This document shows, in pieces, positions 1 through 11,265 of a stretch of DNA of 64,000 nucleotides (position 1 is the stretch's first letter; every line of letters begins with the position of its first letter). The notes under the pieces were generated by a model, which was given only the letters and a program-made list of their open reading frames with translations, was not told the DNA's origin and did not search any database. Location: the NCBI GenBank assembly GCA_032716605.1, contig CM064501.1:19510687-19574686 (forward strand). The letters run 5' to 3'. This DNA is from Paralithodes platypus. Lineage: Eukaryota; Arthropoda; Malacostraca; Decapoda; Lithodidae. The translations under genes were made by a program, and so were the position numbers.

Positions 1-915
1 GACCTTTTTACAAAGAGGTCTGGGGCAGGTATACTTGGTTTGACATTGCATATAAAACCCGGCGGTTGTACCTTCGAGTGGTTATATTAACGGTTTTGCG
101 ATTCAAGATAATTTGCCAAACAATTGAAAGTGTAAAGGGATACTTGAAAGACTTCATCTTTAATAAAGATATGCTTCATCTTTATGAGGATTAAGAAGTT
201 ATGCTTAATTCTTTTGGACAGGTAAAAGGTATGCTGAAATCTTTAATAAGCCATTGAAACAATGCCGTTTGTTTGTTTAGTCTTTCCCTCCCGGCGACCT
301 TGTTTCAAAGAGGTCTGGGGCAGGTACAATTGGTTTGACATTGCATATAAAACCCGGCGGTTGTACCTTTGGGTGGTTATATTAACTGATTTGCAATTTG
401 CGATAATTTGCCAAACTATTGATTGATACAATAGGGTATCACGGCCTTCAAGACTGCGATCTATGAGGGCTTCTGGGAGAAGCCAGATAAGAGATTAAGA
501 TAGGCTTAGACTTTTTATAGGATAAAAAGATGCCGGAATCTTACTAGTGTTTCAAGTGTAAAAGGATACTTGCAAGACTTCATCTTTAATAAAGATATGC
601 TTCATCTTTATGAGGGTTCAGAAGATATGCTTAAATCTTCTGGACGGGTAAAGATATGCTGAAATCCTTAATATGAAACTAAAGTGACAACGAAAAGTAG
701 TGGTGGAGTGCTACGGTTCGTTGAGGCACATATTTTGTACCATTTTTTGAGTGTAACCCTATGAGCATTAATCCCCGGAAATTTCTCTTTCCAGGGCGGA
801 GTACCGGTGTTGCACCAGGTGACCAGGTAGTTCCCGGGGGCGGGGTAGTTTTCCCCCAGTCTCTGTCGTGTCGGCACTTGAACCTCTCATTGCGGTATGT
901 TCAACGCCGTTAAGC
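1..915 (+). repeat. DIRS leader repeats of element A
   Basis: This is non-coding leader in sense orientation. TATAAAA boxes lie at 51-57 and 346-352, each followed by CCCGGCGG and preceded by a conserved stretch that reads through GTCTGGGGCAGGTA. The two copies are about 295 bp apart and strongly similar. Hairpin-forming GATAC-type motifs and AAAGATATGCT repeats lie between them. A promoter role is inferred from the TATA boxes and the position upstream of gag. Confidence 0.7.
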
Positions 916-1141
916 TCAGGTAGCCCTATCTTATTTCTATTTGTTAATGAAATAATTTAATAGCTGAATCATAATAAACATATATTTTTTCTATGATTAT
1001 ATTATAATAATATTATGTTTATTTATAGTAATTTATTTTAATACACTTAAATATAAATTAACTTAATTAGTATACTTTATGGTTTTGCTCACCAGCTCTA
1101 CTTTCAATGTGTTAACGAGCTATGGGAGCTTTTAATTATCA
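916..1141 (+). other. AT-rich tract between leader and gag remnant
   Basis: An AT-rich, gene-free stretch begins after CAG|GTAGCC (about 918) and ends near GCTCACCAG (about 1097). It recurs in B, C and D at the same place, between leader and the gag remnant. Its ends resemble an intron donor and acceptor, but splicing was not demonstrated and the joined frame is not convincing. Confidence 0.5.
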
Positions 1142-2717
1142 TAAACCTTTACGGGACTCGGACGAGGTGCTCCCATTCAGGGAGTATACCGAGCTCGCAA
1201 GCGAGGGACAGCCACAGCCAAGGTGTATGGCGATACTCACAGTCATACCTCACCCGTCGGCCGTTAACGCCGGCGGACGAACCTGACGCTCTGATGACGG
1301 ACGAGAACAGATTGATTTCCATTTTCCGCCGCCAGACGCGTCTCTAATGTGCCACGTAGTCCACAAACTACAGGATTAGCGAGGCGTAGTCTCGCTAATC
1401 GCGCCCCTGTGGCCGGCGCAGTGGGGTACCAGCATTTGAACACGTGGTGCCCGCACCCAGTGTCACTCCTGGTCGGGTTGTTCCACTTAGAACACAATTG
1501 GCAACCTAGAAACCTCGCGGACTTGTTCATTTTGGACATTCAGGAGGCCAAGTGGCTAGCACCATCTGGTAGCGATGTGACCAAGATATTCACGAATCAA
1601 TATACCCAGTCTACAAAGCGACAGTTTCCATCGCATTGGCAAGCTTTTACGTCTCGAATTCTTCGAACAAAACGAACTGTGCCCTCGGTGGCGTTGGTTG
1701 TTTATTATTTAATTTATCTGTTCATGCAGAAACATTTATCTGAAAGTGATTTATGTGGGCAGGTTTTAAACTCCGCCCACCTCCCCGTCGGCTCAGGCCT
1801 ACATGGTCTCTGGACAAAACATCGTCGCATTAGTTTTTAATTATTTAAATTATTTGTTTGAGCAGAAACGTTTATCTGTGGTAACGTTAAAAAATCACTT
1901 AACTGCGATTAGAGTGCCCTTTTTAGACCTTACAGGTCTCTCCATACCGGTAGCGGAGGAAACAGGTTTTATGAGGGCATGTTTTAAACTCCGCCCACCT
2001 CCCCGTCAGCTCATGCCTACTTGGTCTCTGGACAAGGCATTGTCTTTACTTCACTCTCGTCTGTACCAAAATACTGCAGATTTTGCATTCGTCTCTGGAC
2101 AAGGCATTGTCTTTACTTCACTCTCGTCTGTACCAAAATACTGCAGATTTTGCATTACTCTTAAAAAAGGCTATATTCCTTTTGGCTTTGGCCACCGGGA
2201 GCAGAGTGTCTGAGCTGGCGGCGATGAGCAACACACCTAATTGCCTTAGGTTTGGTAGACTTAATGAATGTATTCACATTGCACCTTCCCCGGGATTTGT
2301 AGCCAAGAATGAGCACAGTGCACACGTGTTTTCTGAGTTCACGGTGCCGGCGTTAAAAAAAGGGGAAAGGTGCACCATATTCTATGTCCAGTGCAAGCTC
2401 TAACCAAATATTTGAGAGTGGCTCCTCTAAACCCCCAAAGTGCTTTGTGGGTAGCGAGTACGGGTAAACGCTTACTGAAACGGAGATTAGCTTCTCTTCT
2501 GGTCAAAGTCATTAAAGAGAGTAATCCCGGCGTTGTGGGTAGGGCCCACGATTTACGCAAATGGGCAGCCTCTTTACGTTTCCTGAAGAACTTTTCAGTA
2601 GAAGATATTTCGTCCACACAGTTGTGGGCGTCTAATCATACGTTTTTGACTAGATACTTGTCAGTTGCTCTAGACAAACCTTCCTGACCATGTATAGCTT
2701 TAAGGCAGAGGGTCTAG
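1142..2717 (+). pseudogene. Mosaic tyrosine recombinase pseudogene of element A
   Basis: It starts as a gag remnant (MGAFNYHKP) and runs at about 1225 into the segment that follows RNase H in full copies. A YR N-terminal region then carries the internal deletion seen in B and C (about 1740-1800). At about 1830 the sequence changes to the undeleted A2-type YR, so part of the core-binding domain is present twice. The catalytic arginine box (SRVSELAAMS, near 2200), the HDLR box (near 2550) and the tyrosine region (TRYLSVAL, near 2650) can be read, but in different frames. A TGA at 2685-2687 removes the last residues. It is non-functional as it stands. Confidence 0.8.
2024..2157 (+). repeat. 67-bp tandem duplication inside YR pseudogene
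   Basis: Two adjacent near-identical copies start at GTCTCTGG at 2024 and 2091. The other YR copies have one. The 67-bp period is not a multiple of three, so it shifts the frame. Confidence 0.9.
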
Positions 2718-3269
2718 GTGGCCCTTCAGTCACTTTTGTTTACTTTCAAGGAAAAAGGGGGGGGGTGCAGTCAGTGTAACATAGGACACCCTAGACCCCG
2801 CCGGAATGTAAGAGCTGTGATACAATTTATGGATAATGTGATATGAAAATTTCTCTGCGAGAAATTGTGCTAGTACAATGTTAGTACAAACAACGGGGTT
2901 GTTATAGTAGTTTTAGCTGTGAAAGCAATTTAGTATTAAACAGTGGACATCTTTTGAAAATTATTTCCACGAATATTATGGGGTTTATTATGTGCACATG
3001 TAAACTTATAACTTGTTATTTTTGCCACCACTCGTTGAGTGGGGTGCCTTTGTAACTACAGATCTGTTCACAGAATCTCCAGAGTTACCCTTTTTTGTCA
3101 AGCAGGCTTCTTTGAAGCACGCACCTGCTTGAACCCCTTTTTTGTATATATATGGGCTGCGCCGTATTTATATATATTTTCAAAGTAAGAATACTATGTG
3201 GTTGTTTGATTATCTGCTTTTCTAGAGTTATGATATGATTACGAATGTCCCCCTCCAGTCTTAGAAATC
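2718..3269 (+). other. 3' region of element A with G tract and hairpins
   Basis: A G run (2757-2765) sits between GGGTCTAGG and CCTAGACCC, which pair as a stem. Further downstream CCACTC (3028-3033) pairs with GAGTGG (3037-3042), and CAAGCAGG (3099-3106) with CCTGCTTG (3124-3131). All three structures recur in the other DIRS copies. Confidence 0.65.
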
Positions 3270-3377
3270 AGGCATGTTCGTCAATGATGGAGGGGCCACT
3301 AATAAATTATAGGTTTGACTCCTGTAAGGAGATAAAGAAAACCTAATATTTAGTAGTGGCCCCGTAATCATTGACGA
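3270..3377 (+). repeat. Internal complementary region (ICR) of A
   Basis: The first part is the reverse complement of the DIRS left terminus (as in A2 at 9180 onward). The second part is the reverse complement of the right terminus that ends at 3800. This matches the circle-junction copy known from DIRS1. Confidence 0.9.
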
Positions 3378-3449
3378 CTGGGGCCCTCCCCACCATCCCC
3401 TTCCCATTCGTTGATGTATTAAGGATTTTGGTTTACTTGATATGTCAGT

Positions 3450-3800
3450 GAAGGAAGAATGACGCCTGAATCAGCGTCTGGTCAAAGATCCACACAAGTA
3501 CATCCACGATATGATGGAAAGCTTATTGGATAGTTATTCTTATTTTCTTTTTGTTTTTATTTTTTTACGAAGTTTTTTCGTAGTGAGAACCCAATTCATA
3601 ATGACTGAAGCCATGAGTGAGGTCGCGTGCGCTCATGATGAAGGCTCCTCAGATTTCAAATGCTCTGCACGGTAGATTCAAACTACGGCGGATTAGTGTT
3701 TGAAGAGGATGCCTTATGTAATAGGCATGTTCGTCAATGACTACGGGGCCACTACTAAATATTAGGTTTTCTTTATCTCCTTACAGGAGTCAAACCTATA
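3450..3800 (+). repeat. Right inverted terminal repeat of A
   Basis: It runs from GAAGGAAGAATGACGCC to the right terminus CCTATA. It is the reverse complement of the left ITRs at 9180 and 23830, plus a right-only tail of about 40 bp. Confidence 0.9.
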
Positions 3801-6800
3801 TTCTCGGAGCAACGAGAAAAAACGCAGGAAAGGTAACCTACACCAAACGAGACATTTTAACACATTTCATATAAAGCGTGTGCGCAAAAAGAGGGATACC
3901 TGAACAGGAGGGCGTAATGCATAAAGCAAAAACCGGGGCAAAGGTAGCCATGACAGAGACTGGTGGGATAATTACTCCAGGTTCTGCATAGACCCGCCGG
4001 GACCCAGCTCTGGAAAAAAAGAAAATTTCCAGGAATCAATGCTCATAAGGTTAACCCAAACATGTTCGCACACAAGTGTTAAATAACCCGCCGGATAACG
4101 AGACGTAATACTCAACGATGACAGCTCGCTACGCGGGGGGTGTTTCCTAAGTAAAAGATTTCAGAATATCTTAATTTGTCCAAAAGATTTATGAATACCC
4201 TCTGACATAATATATAAAGACCAGCATGGCGTTTATAACTGATGAAGTCTTTCCGGTGGTGTTTGTTTCAAGATTCAATTTTGGAGAAAAAAAAAAAATA
4301 AAAAAGATGCCGGCCCCCGAATTATCTCGTAGATCAAAAACTGGGAAGCCTGACAAATATACGATATCTAACTTCTCCCGAAGTATCTTTTTAGATCGCC
4401 GTATGTTGAAGGCGGCGATACAAAACGTATCCCTCAATTGTCTGGTTAACTAACTGAATCGTAAATTCGTTATTCCCATCCCTCCAAGGAGCACCCGCCG
4501 GGTGTGAATATTATTTTTGTTTTAAACGTTAACCCCAATTGTGCCCTAAAGTTCCGTATGTTGAAGGAGGCGATACACAATGCATCCCTCAATTGTTTGG
4601 TCAACTAAACTGAATTTTGCAAATTCGGGCATCCCACCCTTCCAGGTTGCACCCGCCGGGTGATTTAAAGTTTAAAAGTTAACCCCAAATGTTCCTAACC
4701 CCACTTCTTTGTAAAAGATCGCCGGGGAGGAAATACAAAGATCGCGGATTGCAAATCAGTCAATAGAACCACCCAAAGGTACAACCGCCGGGTTTTATAT
4801 GCAATGTCAAACCAATTGTACCTGCCCCAGACCTCTTTGTGAAAAGGTCGCCGGGAGGGAAAGACTAAACAAACAAACGGCATTGTTTCAATGGCTTATT
4901 AAAGATTTCAGCATATCTTTCACCTATCCCAAAGAATTAAGAATAACTTCTTAATCCTCATAAAGATGAAGCATATCTTTATTAAAGATGAAGTCTTTCA
5001 AGTATCCCTTTACACTTGAGACACTAGTAAGATTCAGGCATCTTTTTATCCCATAAAAAGTCTAAGCCTATCTTAATCTCTAATCCAGCTTCTCCCAGAA
5101 GCCCTCATAGATCGCCGTCTTGAAGGCCGTGATACCCTATTGTATCAATCAATTGTTTGGCAAATTAACTCGAATCGCAAATCCGTTAATATAACCACCC
5201 GAAGGTACAACCGCCGGGTATTATATGCAATGGCAAACCAATTATACCTGCCCCAGACCACTTTGTAAAAAGGTCGCCGGGAGGTAAAGACCAAATAAAC
5301 AGACAGCATTGTTTCAATGGCTTTGAAAAGCAGAGAAAACCAAGTCCAACAGGTGTCAGCCTGATCACCTAGAAAACTGTGTGGAGCCCCCCTCGACGGG
5401 AATAAATCAGGAAGCCTGATCCCAGGATCGACCTTAGAAAACGCAGTTTCTGATGAGCCCTCAAGCGACCAAACTCGTCGGGGTAACTTACCTATTTTAG
5501 TCATCCTGACTAAAACTCGGTAAACAAAAACGGTGTTCTCGGAGCAACGAGAAAAACGCCGGAAAGGTAACCCACACTAAACTATACATTACAGGAGGGC
5601 GTAATGCATAAAGCAATGAATAACACAGGAAGCCTGATCCCAGGCTCGACCACAGAAAACGCAGTTTCTTATGAGCCCTCAAGCGACCAAACTCGTCGGG
5701 GTAACTTACCTATCTTACCTAACTTAGCCATCCTGACTAAAACTCGGTAAACAAAAACGGTGTTCTCGGAGCAACGAGAAAAAACGCCGGAAAGGTAACC
5801 CACACCAAACGAGACATTTTAACACATTTTATACAAAGGGTGTGCGCAAAAATAGGGATACCTGAACAGGAGGGCGTAATGCATAAAGCAAAAACCGGGG
5901 CAAAGGTAGCCATGAGAGAGACTGGTGGGCTACTTACTCCAGGTTCTGCATAGACCCGCCGGGACCCAGCTCTGGAAAAATAGAAAATTTCCAGGAATTA
6001 ATGCTCATAAGGTTAACCCAAACATGTTCGCACACAAGTGTTAAATAACCCGCCGGGTAACGAGACGTAATACTCAACGATTACAACTCGCTACGCGGTG
6101 GGGTTTCCTAAGTAAAAGATTTCCGAATATCTTAATTTGTCCAAAAGATTTATGAATACCCTCTGACATAATATATAAAGACCAGCCTGGCATTTATAAC
6201 TGATTAAGTCTTTCCGGTGGTGTTTGTTTCAAGATTCAATTTTGGAAAAAAAAAACTAAAAAAGACGCCGGCCCCCGAATTATCTCGTAGATCAAAAACT
6301 GGGAAGCCTGACAAATATACGAGATCTAACTTCTCCCGAAGTATCTTTTTAGATCGCCGTATGTTGAAGGCGGCGATACAAAACGTATCCCTCAATTGTC
6401 TGGTTAACTAACTGAATTGTAAATTCGTTATTCCCACCCTTCCAGGGAGCACCCGCCGGGTGTGAATATTCGTTTAAAAAACGTTAACCCCAATTGTGCC
6501 TTAAATTGCCGTATGTTGAAGGAGGCGATACACAATGCATCCCTCAATTGTCTGGTCAACTAAACTGAATTTTGCAAATTCGGTCATCCCACCCTACCAG
6601 GTTGCACCCGCCGGGTGATTTAAAGTTTAAAAGTTAACCCCAATTGTTCCGAACCCCACATCTTTGTAAAATATCGCCGGGGAGGAAATACAACAACAGC
6701 ATAGTTTTATATTGGCTTTGCAAAACCGAAAAAAACACAAACAACACGTGTCCGTATGAACACTGTTAGATGGGTACAGCCAACCCGCCGGGAATCAGAA

Positions 6801-7700
6801 GGAGCCTGCAACAGGCACCCCAGAGACGCCGTCCTGGGGAGCCACAGACACCCACTCGCCGGGGAAACAAGCCTGTTTTTAAACCACGCGTGGCCAAAAC
6901 TCGGCAACCAGCCGGGTTTTTTCATGGTGTAACCGAGAAAAACCCGCCGGAAATAACCCACCCTGTCCAGATACCATCTGAACGCAACACAGGACCGAGG
7001 CGTAGCCAAAACACAACTAACGCCGGGCCCAACATAGTCCGTGGAATTAGCCAATACACAACTAACCCAGGACACATAAATAGTCCGTGGAATTAGCCAA
7101 TACACAACTAAACCAGGACACACATCACACAGTAGTACATATTTAGAAAATAAATCAATAACACTTGTATATGTGGTAAAGCTACGAGAGGCTGGCTAGG
7201 CCTAGGCAGACGGATAACATTAACATGTCGGAATATAAAAGCACTGAATTATATCACAACAGGAACCACCGCCAACACACCACTGTAGCAAATACTTCCG
7301 GCAAAGGGAAGAACTGACTCGGGACCCAGAAAAAACTTCACTAAGTGAAGAAAAATACGCTGGGAATGTCAGCAAAAATTCGCTACCTCATCAGAAAGAT
7401 AAAAGGAAGCAATAACGCGTAATGAAAGCCGCCTGCATCACAAAGCTAGCTAACTGTGAAAAAGTTCACCTGTCCACAACCGGACCACGAGGGTACATCC
7501 GAAATAGATGCCCCAAACACACGACCCAAAATACACTGCACTGCGGGCAACCAGCCCAGGACACTCCTGCTACGCATATCCTAACCTTACTCGATACATC
7601 CCGGAGTAAACAAATGAGAAAAAACTCACGAGGGACGCAGCAAATGCGGAACCAGCGGACCGTGGAGAGACACGTCCTGGCCGGCTGACCGCAGAGCAGA
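3801..7700 (-). repeat. Tandem leader units of X
   Basis: At least two units repeat in order. Landmarks are the CATACATTACAGG boundary (about 5584), gag-start copies whose ATG lies near 3953 and 5911 on the minus strand, CACCCGCCGGGTG boxes near 4491, 6451 and 6608, and GTTAACCCCAATTGT boxes. The end near 7700 contains TAGGCCTAG and a three-times repeated GGAATTAGCCAATACAC. No protein family was recognised. Confidence 0.7.
5145..5504 (-). CDS. Conserved 119-codon leader ORF (X copy)
   Basis: This ORF starts MTKIGKLPRRVW and ends LICQTID. It is open at the same length in C (26334-26693) and B (43856-44215), with scattered substitutions. It starts close to the end of the short gag-start ORF of the same leader unit. 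I recognise no domain, and there is no clear signal peptide or membrane helix. It could be a real accessory product, an upstream ORF, or an ORF that is open only because the copies are young. A canonical donor-like AGGTAAGT lies at its fifth codon, so it may instead be spliced. Confidence 0.3.
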   Translation of the reverse strand: MTKIGKLPRRVWSLEGSSETAFSKVDPGIRLPDLFPSRGAPHSFLGDQADTCWTWFSLLFKAIETMLSVYLVFTSRRPFYKVVWGRYNWFAIAYNTRRLYLRVVILTDLRFELICQTID

Positions 7701-8003
7701 GAAGGAAGAATGACGCCTGAATCAGCGTCGGGTCAAAGATCCACACAAGTACATCTACGATATGATGAAAAGCTTATTGGATAGTTATTCTTATTTTCTT
7801 TTTGTTTTTTATTTATTACGAAGTTTTTTTCGTAGTGAGAACCCAATTCATAATGACTGAAGCCATGAGTGAGGTCGCATATGCTCATGATGAAGGCTCC
7901 TCAGATTTTAAATGCTCTGCGCGGTAGATTCAAACTACGGCGGATTAGTGTTTGAAGAGGATGCCTTATGTAATAGGCATGTTCGTCAATGGCACTAATA
8001 AAT
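7701..8003 (-). repeat. Left inverted terminal repeat of X
   Basis: It matches the left ITRs of B and D (GAAGGAAGAATGACGCC to CACTAATAAAT), with a short deletion just before the terminus. Confidence 0.85.
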
Positions 8004-9179
8004 AGTACCTCTTACTAAGGCTCAGTTATATTAAAATATGAAGGCTTCCTATAGCCATGTGCCACAACAGTAATCACCACCTTACCCAGTCCCCATAGCT
8101 ATTGAGAGCTCAAATAGTTCCATAAGACTCGAGATCCCTATGGCCTACAGGGTCCCAAAACCGAGCCTATAAACCCAGCTCCAGCCCCCAGTAAAATCAG
8201 TTGAAAGTTAGACACCAACCAGTGATCAACCCCCTGAAGTTAACCTCTAGCTCTGCCCTTGTGTTGTTCCTGAGTTGAGAGATTCCAGAGCCGGCAGACT
8301 CCGTGGCAGAAGTTAAAATAGAAGCATCTGTCCACGTACAAGTATCGACGTGCACCTTATAACCTTCACACACACTAGTGGGCCAGCACCGATCGCCAAG
8401 AGATCCGACTTGAGAACTTCCTACATTTGGACCACCTGGACGGCCGAGGAACCAGTCGCTAGCCCCCAACATCACGGACGCAAGATAACCAAGACCAGAC
8501 CAACAAAATACTATCCAAGATTCATTTTATTAGTACTAACGTGTTATAGTACTAATTCGAAATTAACTTATTAATCTTTCCATGAAGTGGCTATAACTTT
8601 GCCCAGTGTAATTCATAGTTAACCATTCCATTTGGGAAGTACTAAGCGAATCAGTGTTCATTAATTAACAGGCGACATTAACTCTCGTAATTACCTTTAT
8701 CCAGATATTAAAACCCTAGTGATATCTAACGTTCGCCCACTGATTTGTGTTCTACGTATTTCTGCCATAAGAATATAAAACTTAGATCAGTACCCCCTTG
8801 AGGTTACTAGACTTCCCGTATTCTAAAACATACGCGTGTCTAATTCTAGCTGTGAACTACTACCTGTGCACCAGACCTGCCAGTAAGAAATCTAATTAGT
8901 GAAATTGAATCCATAAGTACATTGAGGTCTTCCAGTATATAAACTTGCGAACTAAACCAGTGATCAGAAGAGTATTCCTGAACGTTGGAAGTGGGAGACT
9001 AGGCTCCATCCAGATCCACTAATGCTAGCAGTTCAGTTTTATTATTTGTCTTGTACGAGTATTCCTATTTTCCTATACTCCTTATTCACCTACTTAAATA
9101 AACGTGATCGTGTGTCGTGTTACCGTGTGTTTATTTTGTGTTCTCTATTCCTCATACCTTGTATTGTGCATGCAGCCTT
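8004..9179 (+). repeat. Gypsy LTR fragment, plus orientation (left of A2)
   Basis: It is the reverse complement of about 55234-56430, the LTR of element F. It includes an AATAAA followed by TG-rich sequence (about 9097-9150), consistent with an LTR polyadenylation region. Element X cuts its upstream end and A2 its downstream end; it resumes at 17852. It holds no gene. The ORF near 9022 is the LTR equivalent of the open frame upstream of F gag. Confidence 0.85.
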
Positions 9180-9490
9180 ATTTATTAGTGGCCCCTCCAT
9201 CATTGACGAACATGCCTATTACATAAGGCATCCTCTTCAAACACTAATCCGCCGTAGTTTTGAATCTACCGCGCAGAGCATTTAAAAACTGAGGAGCCTT
9301 CATCATGAGCGCCCGCGACCTCACTCATGGCTTCAGTCATTATGAATTGGGTTCTCACTACGAAAAAACTTCGTAAAAAATAAAAACAAAAAGAAAATAA
9401 GAATAACTATCCAATAAGCTTTCCATCATATCGTGGATGTACTTGTGTGGATTTCTGACCAGACGCTGATTCAGGCGTCATTCTTCCTTC
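9180..9490 (+). repeat. Left inverted terminal repeat of A2
   Basis: About 310 bp, the reverse complement of 17501-17811. It contains TTACGAAGTTTTTTCGTA-type internal hairpin sequence, as in the other ITRs. Confidence 0.92.
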
Positions 9491-11265
9491 TCTGCTCTGC
9501 GCTCAGCCCGCCCGGACGTGCCTCCCCACGCTCCGCTGGTTCCGCATTCGTTGCGTCCCTAGTGAGTTTTTTCTCATTTGTTTACTCCAGGATGTATCGA
9601 GTAAGGTTAGGATAGGCATAGCAGGAGTGTCCTGGGCTGGTTGCCCGCAGTGCAGTGTATTTTGGGTCGAGTGTATGGGGCATCTATTTCGGATGTACCC
9701 TCGTGGTCACGTTGTGGACATGTGAACTTTTTCACAGTTGAGTTAGTTTGTGATGCAGGCGGCTTTCACTACGCGTTAATTATTGCTGCCTTTTATCTTT
9801 CTGATGAGGTAAGCTGTGTTTTCTGACGTTCCCAGCGTATTTTTCTTCACTTAGTGAAGTTTTTTCTGGGTCCCGAGTCAGTCTTCCCTGGGTTGGAAGT
9901 TGTTGCTACGGTGGTGTGTTGGCGGTGGTTCCTGTTGTGATATTTCCAGTTTGTGTGTATATTTCAACTGTTTTTATGCCGTCTGCCTAGGCCTAGCCAG
10001 CCGCTCGTAGCTTTGCCACATGTACTAGTGTTATTATTTATTATTTATAAATATTCCCTACTGTGTCATGTGTATCCGGGTTTTAGTTGTGTATTGGCTA
10101 ATTCCTCGGACTATAATTGTTTCCTGGTTTAGTTGTGTATTGGCTAATTCCACGGATTATGGTGTGACCTTGGGTTAGCCGTGCGTGGCTATCCTCGTGT
10201 CGTGTGTTGTTCAGATGGTATCTGTTCAGGGTGGGTTTACTTCCAGCGGGTTTTTTCTCGGTTTCACCGTGAAAAAATCCTGGCCGAGAGCAGTGTTGGG
10301 CCACACGTGGTTGTTAACACTGGCTTGTATCCCCGGCGGGGGTGGTGTCTGTGACTCTCCAGGACTGCGTCTCTGTGGGTGCCTGGTTTCAGGCCTCCTT
10401 TGATTCCCGGCGGGATGGCTGTACCCATCCATATAAAACGGCGTCCTTGTGGACATACGTTTTAGGAGTTTTTTCTACCTGGTTTTACGACAACCACATG
10501 AAAAAACCTAGCTGTTGTTTAGGCGTTCCTCCCCGGCGATCTTTTACAAAGAAGCGGGGACAGGAACTTATGGGGTTAACTTTTAAAACTTCTCACCCGG
10601 CGGGTGCACCTGGGTAGGGTGAGATGAACGAATTAGGTCTTCCAGTTAGTTAACCGATCCATTATAGTGATACTCTGTGTATCGCTGCCTTTTCTATTTA
10701 CGGCGATTGAAGGTTCAATTAGGTTAAATATCGATTCTCACACCCGGCGGGTGCTCCTAGGTGGAGGAATTAAGGAATTTTACAAAATTCATTTTAACCT
10801 ATTTAATTTAGTGATACTATCAGGTATCGCCGCCTTCGATCTTACGGCGATCTTTTGGGACAATTCGTTAAACATTAGATCTCGTATCATCCTGCCCTGG
10901 GCTATTCTACTATAATAATTCAAGGGCCGGCGTCTTTTTGGGGGGTTGCTTTGTTACAAAATTGAATCTTGAGACAGTCACCTTCTCCGAGAGACTATAA
11001 GTGCCATGCTGGACCATTATATCAGAGGGTATTCTTCACTTTCTTTAGCAAAAGATTTGTTTAGACTTTACACCCCGCCGCGTAGCGAGATGTGTTAGTT
11101 GTGTCTTTGCATCTCGTTACCCGGCGGGTTATTAACACTGGTGTGCGATCATGTTGGATTACCCTTATGAGCATTAATTCCTGGAAATTTTCTTGTTTTT
11201 TCCAGAGCTGAGCTCCGGCGGACCAATACAGACCCGGCGGTAGTTTTCACCCACCAGTCTCTGTC
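9491..11265 (+). promoter_or_regulatory. Single-copy 5' leader of A2
   Basis: This is 1.78 kb without a recognised gene between the left ITR and the gag ATG. It holds TAGGCCTAG (about 9988), GGCTAATTCCACGG repeats (about 10090-10160), a TATAAAA box (10432-10438), and CCCGGCGG boxes near 10387, 10605, 10743 and 11121. It is one unit of the module that is tandemly amplified in B, C, D and X. Promoter function is inferred from the TATA box and position only. Confidence 0.6.

Larger units (their letters stand above)
1..3800 (+). mobile_element. DIRS-like element A, RT-less, 5' end outside window
   Basis: The order is leader repeats, AT-rich tract, short gag remnant, YR pseudogene, 3' hairpin region, ICR and right ITR. 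The element ends in CAAACCTATA at 3800, the terminus shared by the other plus-strand copies. The next bases, TTCTCGGAGC, resume leader sequence of the opposite orientation; the intact counterpart is at 5531-5545. A therefore lies inside element X. The gag remnant joins directly to sequence lying downstream of RNase H, so RT and RNase H are absent. The same junction occurs in element B, which places A and B in one deletion lineage. The left terminus lies before base 1. Confidence 0.85.
3801..8003 (-). mobile_element. DIRS-like element X: leader and left terminus
   Basis: This is a minus-oriented DIRS leader (ACCCGCCGGGT boxes instead of the sense CCCGGCGG) that runs into a left ITR ending at 8003. 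Element A interrupts it, and its coding part must lie to the left of the window. The terminus lacks about 8 bases of the usual GATGGAGGGG stretch. Base 8004 resumes gypsy LTR sequence, matching the reverse complement of about 56420-56437. Confidence 0.8.

Noticed and set aside
4189..4453. Short ORFs on both strands in leader units (4189-4453, 6204-6411, 40787-41048)
   Set aside because: They overlap on opposite strands over the same hairpin motifs; no coding signature.
6707..7123. ORFs across the leader such as 6707-7123, 24723-25139 and 45412-46083
   Set aside because: They translate leader repeats, match between copies only because the DNA does, and change length with single indels.
9022..9285. 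Hydrophobic 87-codon ORF resembling a membrane protein
   Set aside because: It is LTR sequence running into the DIRS terminus; the matching stretch at 55391 precedes the F gag start and is non-coding LTR.
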